A DNA stretch of 64,000 nucleotides from positions 1 to 64,000 of the forward strand of contig JAAYDI010000032.1 of assembly GCA_012729315.1 (NCBI GenBank), written 5' to 3'. Positions 26,471-33,096 of the stretch are shown piece after piece. The DNA is from Planctomycetaceae bacterium. Lineage in GTDB: Bacteria > Planctomycetota > Planctomycetia > Pirellulales > Pirellulaceae. A model generated the notes under the pieces. That model saw nothing but the letters and a program-made list of their open reading frames with translations. It did no database searches and was not told the DNA's origin. Position 1 is the first letter of the stretch. Each line of letters begins with the position of its first letter. The translations under genes were made by a program, and so were the position numbers.

Positions 26471-26526
26471 CACCCTTGCAAGTCTGTGGACTTGCTTTCG
26501 TCCTCGGACGGTGGCGGCCGTCCGAG
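26471..26526 (+). repeat. diverged direct repeat flanking the integrase module, copy 1
   Basis: CACCCTTGCAAG at its start and CGGTGGCGGCCGTCCGAG at its end (26509-26526) are identical, at the same 38-base offset, to sequences at 28288-28343. The middle ~25 bases differ. The copy overlaps a terminator-like hairpin. Confidence 0.75.
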
Positions 26527-26527
26527 G
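26502..26527. terminator. bidirectional terminator-like hairpin
   Basis: CCTCGGACGG and its exact complement enclose a TGGCGG loop: a 10-bp perfect stem followed by a pyrimidine-rich stretch (ACTTTCTCTCT). It sits between the converging excisionase-like gene and the minus-strand gene at 26545-26829, where a two-way terminator is expected. Confidence 0.65.
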
Positions 26528-26544
26528 ACTTTCTCTCTGGGCCA

Positions 26545-26829
26545 TTACGCGCTCGGATGTCTGTTCTTGGCGCGAGCAAGGGCCCGGACGCGGAGTAAGG
26601 CAATGACGTCCATCGCCTCGATATAGGTGGCGTACTCACGGTGTTCGTCATCAGTAAGAGCGCCTTCGTTGGCCTTTTCGCCAAGTTCGTCAAGCCGAGC
26701 TTGAAACGCGGGGTCGGGCGGAAGTGTCGCGAAATGTTCGACCAACTCGGGCGTGAACCTGTCCGTCAACTGTCTCAGGTACTTCTCGAGGCTCACGCTG
26801 TCAAGTTGCACACTCATGGATGTGTCCAT
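26545..26829 (-). CDS. small conserved-type hypothetical protein, 94 aa
   Basis: The protein reads MSVQLDSVSLEKYLRQLTDR, then FTPELVEHFATLPPDP and LTDDEHREYATYIEAMDVIA. It is acidic, helical and soluble, with the look of a conserved small family rather than a chance frame. ATG 26829 or the internal ATG at 26814 could be the start; neither has a strong ribosome-binding site. It lies downstream of the integrase on the same strand. Function is not known. Confidence 0.6.
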   Translation of the reverse strand: MDTSMSVQLDSVSLEKYLRQLTDRFTPELVEHFATLPPDPAFQARLDELGEKANEGALTDDEHREYATYIEAMDVIALLRVRALARAKNRHPSA

Positions 26830-27086
26830 CTGTCAGTATTCATTTAAATTACGGACGTCCAAGCTGGCAATTCCTTCGAGCAGTTACCCGACAGACTGCT
26901 CGATGCGCGATCGGTGCAGCAAGCACGCGATTCATCCATCGGGCGGCGCCGCCGTGCTCGCGTTCCGGTCGTTTTCACGGACTGAGAATAACATGGCGGC
27001 GGGATAAGCGCGAAGCAACTCTGCGCCGCAAATGGCGTTGCTCCAGCAGCACGGCGGCGACGGCTCTAGCCGTACGACCCGTGCTA

Positions 27087-28256
27087 TTAGCCGACTGCCC
27101 GCTGCGCCTGCTCGAGCAGGTAGACGGGGCTGTGCGACAGGTGCTGGTAGACCTTGGCCAGCGTGGAGGGATCGCGATGCCCCATCAGCACGGCGACCGT
27201 GAGCGAGTCCAGCCCGCGTTCCAGGGCGTGGGTTGCCCATGAGTGCCGCAGCGCGTAGAGGGAGTACTTCTGGGCCAGGCTGCATGCGAGACGGGTCGCG
27301 AGCTTCCGGCGTGCCTCGCCGAATAGCTCGGACTTCGACTTGGCGACCGGCACTCCGGCGGCGAGGCGCGTTGGAGCGAGACGGCGTGCCAATTCTCGAA
27401 CGGCCGACTCCTTCACCTCGATGCCACGTTTCTGCATCTCCTGGCGCCCCATCTTGATCTGCAAGCGAATGAACGCGCAATTGACCGCGTCCGTGGTCCA
27501 GGCTTGGCCGTTGGAGTTGCGAAACAATTTGCCTTGTGCGAACCGCGCCATGCGGCGACGGGTGATGTCGAGCGCCGAGCCGGTAAGATAGACAATTCGC
27601 GGAATGCCGCCCTTGGACTCGGTCTGGGGAAAGACCCATCGACTGTGGGTGAGGTCCACGTGTCGTGCCTCGACCCCCAGTGACTCTTGAGGCCGACACC
27701 CGGTTTCCCAGGTCACGAGCAAGAGATCGCGGAAGTCTTGGTCCGGAATAAGGGTCAGCATTGTCTCGAACTCCGCCGGGGAGATGACCTGTTCGCGTTT
27801 GCCGCCCGCGGGTTGTTCGAGGTGGGCAATCGGGTTGTGATCGACGTACCCCTGCTGGAATGCCCACTGCAGGGTTCGCTTGATGGCCCGGCAGTGGTTG
27901 CGTCGAGACCCGCTGGACAAACCGTCCAGGCTATTGAGCCACTCCTGGACGTGGAACGGGCGGAGCTGACTGGCATTTAGATGGGGGTGGATCTCGGCGA
28001 ACCGCTGCAGGCGATAGCGATACCATTCGTACGTATGGGGGGAACGGTGCTTTTGGCTCCACTCGAGAAAGGCGTCAATGATGGCGACCAGGGAGTCCCC
28101 TCGAACAACGCGTTTTTCCTTCGGCTGGGTCATGAGCCGGTGAAACTGGTCGAACGCAGCGGCTTTATCGGGGCCGAGGTTGTGGCGGACGCCGTGGAGA
28201 GTAACGCACCAGCAGCGGCGGGCCTGCCAGTACCAGGGTTTGGGATGTCGGGGCAT
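27087..28256 (-). CDS. tyrosine-recombinase integrase
   Basis: 389 residues from ATG 28256, with GGAGG seven bases upstream. An N-terminal SAM-like core-binding domain (~50-140; SPHTYEWYRYRLQRFAEIHP) precedes the catalytic domain. Catalytic residues: Arg188 (TGCRPQE), Arg337 (LYALRHSWATH, where the usual first His of H-x-x-R is Tyr334), His360 (MGHRD) and nucleophile Tyr370 (AKVYQHL). It lies about 170 bases from the 3' end of tRNA-Arg, the standard position for an element integrated into a tRNA gene, and would catalyse integration and excision. Confidence 0.93.
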   Translation of the reverse strand: MPRHPKPWYWQARRCWCVTLHGVRHNLGPDKAAAFDQFHRLMTQPKEKRVVRGDSLVAIIDAFLEWSQKHRSPHTYEWYRYRLQRFAEIHPHLNASQLRPFHVQEWLNSLDGLSSGSRRNHCRAIKRTLQWAFQQGYVDHNPIAHLEQPAGGKREQVISPAEFETMLTLIPDQDFRDLLLVTWETGCRPQESLGVEARHVDLTHSRWVFPQTESKGGIPRIVYLTGSALDITRRRMARFAQGKLFRNSNGQAWTTDAVNCAFIRLQIKMGRQEMQKRGIEVKESAVRELARRLAPTRLAAGVPVAKSKSELFGEARRKLATRLACSLAQKYSLYALRHSWATHALERGLDSLTVAVLMGHRDPSTLAKVYQHLSHSPVYLLEQAQRAVG

Positions 28257-28287
28257 GAAAAAACCTCCAAGCCTGAACCAAGGAAAC

Positions 28288-28343
28288 CACCCTTGCAAGC
28301 CTGAAGGTCATTGCGGCGTCCCGGGCGGTGGCGGCCGTCCGAG
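28288..28343 (+). repeat. diverged direct repeat flanking the integrase module, copy 2
   Basis: Contains CACCCTTGCAAG (28288-28299) and CGGTGGCGGCCGTCCGAG (28326-28343), matching copy 1 at 26471-26526 with identical spacing. It lies just upstream of the integrase start and can also form a 7-bp hairpin with one G-T pair. Confidence 0.75.
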
Positions 28344-28360
28344 AGCGTTTCACATTATTA

Positions 28361-28391
28361 TTCTGTACCCGATTCTGTACCCGATTCTGTA
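28361..28391 (+). repeat. 12-bp tandem repeats between integrase and tRNA
   Basis: TTCTGTACCCGA repeated at 28361 and 28373, with a third partial TTCTGTA at 28385. Short direct repeats between an integrase gene and its tRNA target are candidate integrase arm-binding or Xis-binding sites. There are too few, and too short, for a CRISPR array. Confidence 0.6.
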
Positions 28392-28422
28392 TCAAGCGGA
28401 AAGCGAATCGTCGTAAGTCCAG

Positions 28423-28496
28423 TATCCCCGACAGGATTCGAACCTGTAACCTTCGGCTCCGGAGGCCGACGCTCTATCCAATTGGGCTACGGGGAC
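28423..28496 (-). tRNA. tRNA-Arg (anticodon CCG)
   Basis: The minus-strand sequence folds as a tRNA: acceptor GTCCCCG with CGGGGAT (one G-T pair), D-arm GCCCAATTGGATAGAGC, anticodon arm TCGGC-CTCCGGA-GCCGA with anticodon CCG, and T-arm with GGTTCGAATCC. The discriminator base is A and no CCA is encoded. It reads arginine codon CGG. Its 3' end points at the integrase gene, so it is the probable attachment site. Confidence 0.93.
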
Positions 28497-28954
28497 GTGA
28501 TTTCCAAGTATCTGCAATAAAAGCCTTTACGGCAAGGCGCTGGCAGAAGAACTCGGCGGAAACTGCGACCAGTTCGTCCAGTCAACGCGCGCCACAAGTG
28601 CTCGTCTCACACAGATTCTAGCTAGTTCCACGGCCGATGCCTAGCTGTCCCGCCCATCTCAAAGAAGCGGGAAAACGGGGCCACGCGGTCCGACCTGGCG
28701 GGGTGGCGCTGACGATTCGAGGCCGTATTGGTCCCGGGATGGCCGGCCGCCCGGGCTGCGAAGCGCGGGTGAACGACAGCCTTACGGCGCAGGACGCCTG
28801 CGGTCAGACGGTCGGACCGATACCTGGGACCGATACCGACGAACACACGGTGAACCAACCGGGTCGCCCCGGCAGTGTCCTCAATGTTCCTGGGCGTATG
28901 ACGCTTCTTCCTGCCAGGAACGTTCGTCGAAGTCCATCGCTGGCAAGGCCGCAT
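28497..28954. other. intergenic stretch with primase-gene relic
   Basis: No intact gene is seen between the tRNA and the TOTE-type gene. The only recognisable content is the relic at 28906-28947. The rest holds short, arginine/proline-rich chance frames. Confidence 0.6.
28906..28947 (-). pseudogene. relic of TOTE-type primase domain
   Basis: These 42 bases match 31404-31445, inside the primase domain of the neighbouring gene, at 37 of 42 positions and in the same orientation. Translated on the minus strand they give AMDFDERSWQE against AMDFDKCSWQE in the intact gene, including the catalytic D-x-D. Flanking sequence no longer matches, so this is a decayed second copy or duplicated fragment. 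Confidence 0.65.
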
Positions 28955-31768
28955 TCAACAGTGGCCCGCCGACGCGCGGCGATGTGCCAATACCCGCAGG
29001 ATTGTATCAAGCACCGTGTCCAGTTTCGCACCCACGTCCTCCGCCAGAAATCGCAGCACGAAGTAGCCTCGCTCCTGCAGCAAAACGTCTTTCCGGCGAT
29101 CGCGCCGGTATGCGTCCAGGTTCTCCAGATGCTGGCCGCCGTCCACTTCCACCACGAGTCGCGCCTCCGCGCACAACAGGTCCACCTCCATGTTTCCCCA
29201 TCCATCAAACGGGATTGGCAAAGTGGCATTCAACGAGAAACGGCCAGCCGTTTCCGGCAGCGTCTCGAGTCGCCGATAGAAGAACGCCTCGGTGGCGCTG
29301 CGGGCGCGGGCCGCACCTGTGGCTCCCGGATCCGGTTGCCGCGCAACATGCGCGAACAGCCTGGCCAACGGAGCGTCGACGCCGTCGCGCACCAAACGGC
29401 GCACGCTGGCCGCATACTCGTTCTTCCAGGCGGGATCCACCGGTAACAAGACCTCGGCCGGCCAGCCGGGAACCGCACTCCCCGGTATTAAGACTGTATA
29501 TCCCACAGCTTCATACCCCGCACATCGCCGATCGAACATGCGGGCAAGCATCGGCACATTCAGATCCGCATAGTCGTACACGCGGACTTCTGTCTTGCCT
29601 TCGTGAAGTCGGTGCAGTCGCCCGACGTACTGCGCAACGGTTCCACGCCACGAGACAGGCAGCGCCAGAAACAGCGTGTCCAACCGGGAATCGTCGAATC
29701 CTTCGCCGATGTAGCGCCCTGTGGCCAGGAGTACACGTGCCTCGCCTTCCGAGATGCTCGCGAGTTGATTTGCCGCGGCGCGCGATTCCTTGGCCCCTCT
29801 GCCGCCGCACAGCACGACTACATTCCTTACATGGGGCGTGAGCCGATCCGCGAGGGCCCGCAAATGCTCCTTGCGTTCCGTCAGAAGCAGCGGTGAACGA
29901 CCATCTCGGAGTGCCTCCAGAACGTCGTCGCAGATCAGCCGATTGCGGTCTTCATCCGCTATCAGTTCCTGGTAGAGCGCGTGAAACTGCAATCGCCGAT
30001 CCGGGTCCGCTTCAGTCAGCGGACGAAAGGACGTGGGACGAACATGGACGGCATGGGCGAATGGTCGCTCCTTTGCGGCCGTCTTTGCATCCGCTCGATA
30101 TCGCACTGGGCCGCAATGCATGAAGATGATCGGGTGGTGTCCATCCTTGCGCGTGACTGTGGCCGACAGTCCCATCACGTATTTGGCCTTCGCGCGCCGC
30201 GCCACCAGCTCAAAGCTCCGCGCCGCCAGGTGATGGCACTCGTCAACGATGACGTGGCCGTAATCCCCCACCAGATCCTGAACGATTCCCTTCCGTGCAA
30301 GACTCTGGATGACTGCCACGTCCAGATTGCTCGTCACACGCCGTTTGCCTCCGCCGATTTGTCCGATCTCCTGCCTCGGCATTCCGAGAAACGACGACAA
30401 CCGCTCAATCCACTGGTCGACCAGCTGCCGGCGGTGCACGAGCACCAGTGTATTGACCGCGCGCTCGGCTATGAGCCACGCCGCCACGACCGTTTTGCCG
30501 AAGGCCGTCGTGGCCGACAACACACCTGTGTCATGCGCAAGCATACACCGGGCGGCGGCCAGTTGCTCGGGGCGCAGATGGCCCTGAAATGTCGCCTGCA
30601 GCGGTGTACCGGCAAACCGCTGGTCACGCACATCCACCTCGACGTGTAATTCGCCGAGCAACGCTTGGATTTCTTCCCAGCACCCGCGTGGCAGGGCAAT
30701 ATGCCGGTCCAGTTCCTCGGCGCAGGCAATGATCCGTGGCTTGCCGTAGGTTGAGATCCGCATCGCCTGAGCTTTGTAGAACTCGGGGTTTTGGAACGCG
30801 GCGAGTCGCAGCAGCTGGTTACGCAACGTTGCGGGCAGTTCGTCTTTCGCGACGTAAATCTGATCACCGAGTGTCAGCGTAACACACTTGGGCAATGGGT
30901 CGGCAATCGACACCCTAGCTGTGCGCGACGGCGACGCCTTCCAGGGCTCATCACCGGCATCGTCATCACGGACCTGTCGAACACCGACAATACGGCCACG
31001 TTGGCTGGCGTCGCGAACGATCCGCTCGACGGTCGTCGCCGCAACGCGCTGGACATGACTCAGGAATTCCCACTGGTCGATGTAGGGTTCCCACTGCATG
31101 TCAACGAAGACGCTGTGGCCACGTCTTCTCGGTTCATTTTGGAGCGGGAGCGCGATGAGGTTTCCGAATCCGCCCCGCGGCAGAGTATCCTGATTGGGAA
31201 ACAGGCGATCGTACGACTCGAGTCCGATCTCCGGCCGGTGCTCCATCGTTTCCGTCAGAATATGGGCACCCAATCGCCGTGCCAATGAGGCGGAAACAGG
31301 ACCATCAAAGAAGATCCACACGTGTCCACCAGCGCCCGACCGAGAACGTTCCAAGGCGGCTGGCACACCGATTCTTCTGCAGGTGTTGAGCACGGCATGC
31401 GCATCTTCCTGCCAGGAGCATTTGTCGAAGTCCATCGCCAGCAAGAAGCACGTTTCATCCAAGAGCAACGGGTATACACCCATCACGAAATCCGCTCCAC
31501 TCGCATCTCGTCCCACGAGATGCCAGCGGACCACGGCGTCGGTGATCGGCAGATACTGCTGGTACTGGCATGCCGAGCACTTCCCGCGTGGTTTTGGGCA
31601 GATTCCGCGCAGCCAGTCATTCCCACATGCGGGCGCATACCCGGATCTGCCCGACACGCGGCTCTCAAAACGCCTTGCATAGACATCCTCCCGGCCGCGA
31701 AACAGCAGGCGAAAGAGAGCGATCTTCGCTTCTGGCGGCGACCGGTCATTGACGGCGAGGTGGTCCAA
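28955..31768 (-). CDS. TOTE-type primase-helicase-DUF559 nuclease protein
   Basis: About 937 residues. Three domains: an archaeo-eukaryotic primase of the TOTE conflict-system type (GYAPACGNDW, CSACQYQQYLP, AMDFDK with the D-x-D pair, SGAGGHVWIFF); a superfamily 2 helicase (SATTAFGKT Walker A, VIVDECHHL, MGLSATVTRKDG, ATGRYIGEGFD); and a C-terminal DUF559/Vsr-like nuclease (VVEVDGGQH, RDRRKDVLLQERGYFVLRF). TOTE proteins are proposed defence or genome-conflict enzymes. The frame is open to 31870; TTG 31768, with AGGAAG upstream, is preferred because LDHLAVNDRSPPEAKIALF follows at once, but the start is uncertain. Confidence 0.85.
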   Translation of the reverse strand: MDHLAVNDRSPPEAKIALFRLLFRGREDVYARRFESRVSGRSGYAPACGNDWLRGICPKPRGKCSACQYQQYLPITDAVVRWHLVGRDASGADFVMGVYPLLLDETCFLLAMDFDKCSWQEDAHAVLNTCRRIGVPAALERSRSGAGGHVWIFFDGPVSASLARRLGAHILTETMEHRPEIGLESYDRLFPNQDTLPRGGFGNLIALPLQNEPRRRGHSVFVDMQWEPYIDQWEFLSHVQRVAATTVERIVRDASQRGRIVGVRQVRDDDAGDEPWKASPSRTARVSIADPLPKCVTLTLGDQIYVAKDELPATLRNQLLRLAAFQNPEFYKAQAMRISTYGKPRIIACAEELDRHIALPRGCWEEIQALLGELHVEVDVRDQRFAGTPLQATFQGHLRPEQLAAARCMLAHDTGVLSATTAFGKTVVAAWLIAERAVNTLVLVHRRQLVDQWIERLSSFLGMPRQEIGQIGGGKRRVTSNLDVAVIQSLARKGIVQDLVGDYGHVIVDECHHLAARSFELVARRAKAKYVMGLSATVTRKDGHHPIIFMHCGPVRYRADAKTAAKERPFAHAVHVRPTSFRPLTEADPDRRLQFHALYQELIADEDRNRLICDDVLEALRDGRSPLLLTERKEHLRALADRLTPHVRNVVVLCGGRGAKESRAAANQLASISEGEARVLLATGRYIGEGFDDSRLDTLFLALPVSWRGTVAQYVGRLHRLHEGKTEVRVYDYADLNVPMLARMFDRRCAGYEAVGYTVLIPGSAVPGWPAEVLLPVDPAWKNEYAASVRRLVRDGVDAPLARLFAHVARQPDPGATGAARARSATEAFFYRRLETLPETAGRFSLNATLPIPFDGWGNMEVDLLCAEARLVVEVDGGQHLENLDAYRRDRRKDVLLQERGYFVLRFLAEDVGAKLDTVLDTILRVLAHRRASAGHC

Positions 31769-32288
31769 CGGCGTCTTCCTGTGTGCAGCGCGGGATATTC
31801 GTTTAAGTATAATGTACTCCAGCGTTGCGTACGATTTCAGTAGATGCTGTCCGAGCCCGCCGCGAGCCACACATTGCCGGCCGGTCCCGCGAAAGCCCGG
31901 CCGCAGATATTTTCGGTCTCGGAGGCCGCCGGTTCAGCGCGGCGTCTTTGGCTCGACCGACATGTTCTCGGGCACGTGTACCCACGGGTGGCGCCGCGAG
32001 CCGCGGCTTACCCCGGGCTGTGATAGGGGCGCCGCGCTACGGCTCGAGACGACAGTTCGCGTGGCGCGCATAGGTCACGAAACGTGACTTCCATCGACAC
32101 ACGAACAAAACGCGATTGCTGCCACGATACCAGTTGCCTTTGCGCGCATGTGGCGTAAAAAATGCAATTGGAGGGTGTACTTTCCAGGCGAAGGCTGCCG
32201 TTGACCGGATCGACGTAATGGAGCGTCTGCACCGGATCCCGGAAATCCGGGATGCACATGATCGAACGCCCGGGGACCTTGTTGACGA
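31769..32288. other. stretch with detached C-terminus of a decayed gene
   Basis: From 32298 down to about 32175 on the minus strand the sequence encodes WVMIVNKVPGRSIMCIPDF then TLHYVDPVNGSLRLE, the typical C-terminal end of the barrel protein at 32289-33086, in a different frame and without the intervening domain. The remainder (about 31870-32170) shows no gene; 31980-32050 is a G+C-rich, palindrome-rich stretch (CCGCGAGCCGCGGC) that could be a dispersed repeat. Confidence 0.6.
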
Positions 32289-33086
32289 TCATGACCCACC
32301 GCGGAAGTTGCCCAGGTCCGGCGCCTGCAGGCAGTCGAGAGACTCGCTCATGAACTTATAGTAGGCGATCCCTCGCGCCCCGTAGACGAGGGACCCGAAC
32401 ACCTGCATCCGGATGTCCTCGTCGGTCGGTATCCGGTAATGCCAGTGTGCGGCCGTCAAGATGATGTTGTGGAAAGGAAGGTCGTGTTTCCGAGCTGCGT
32501 CACGTACTTGAGCAAGGTTCGCCCAGAAGACGGGCCATTGTGAACCGCTCTCGAAGAGTACGTACCGGTCGTAGGAGAGGATCGGGGGGCGGCAGACCTG
32601 AATGAACTGTTCGAGGTACGAGTCGTAATCGGGCCCCTCCCCCGGGAGCAGATTAATGTAAGGCCACTTGCCCGGGGCCAGCCGGCGCAGTTCTGCCGCG
32701 ACACGCCCCAGCGCTGGATACATGTCAGCACTCGGTTCGTCTTTGAGGTGATATCCCCAGATGGCCGGATGATGGTTGAGGCGTTTGAGCAGCTCCGGAA
32801 GTGCGGCGACCGCCCGGTCGGCGTCAAACGCGGCGTCCCAGCGCTCACCCGCCAACGCGGGAACGTACAGGATGGCTTTCATCCCGTGTTTCTGGCAGGC
32901 GTCCAGCATCTTCTCCGGCACGAAGGCGACGCTGTTGATGCCACACTCAGCCATTTTGGCCAGCGTCTCCTCATCGTCCACGTAGTCCCACGCCATCAGC
33001 GGGAAAAAGGGGGTATCGTCAGCCGTCACTACCGAAGCGGCTACGGCCGTCACCACCAGGAGCAACGACATCGTTCGACGCAACAT
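32289..33086 (-). pseudogene. secreted TIM-barrel (glycosidase-like) protein, truncated
   Basis: ATG 33086 has AGGAGG six bases upstream and opens a signal peptide (LRRTMSLLLVVTAVAASVVTA). The mature part resembles planctomycete beta-galactosidase-like barrels (FFPLMAWDYVDDEETLAKM, HPAIWGYHLKDEPSADMYP, VFGSLVYGARGIAYYKF). After residue ~261 (DLGNFR) it stops abruptly at 32289, while the expected C-terminal segment (WVMIVNK) follows immediately in another frame. An internal deletion with frameshift at about 32300 explains both. It is 10 bases downstream of the WbsX-type gene and would share its transcript. Confidence 0.72.
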
Positions 33087-33096
33087 GCGCATCCTC

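Noticed and set aside
28361-28391. Possible CRISPR array
   Set aside because: Only 2.6 units of 12 bp with no spacers; better explained as tandem or binding-site repeats.
31808-31813. TATAAT on the plus strand near 31.8 kb
   Set aside because: No plus-strand gene follows and no -35 box is present; it lies within or just upstream of the minus-strand TOTE-type gene.
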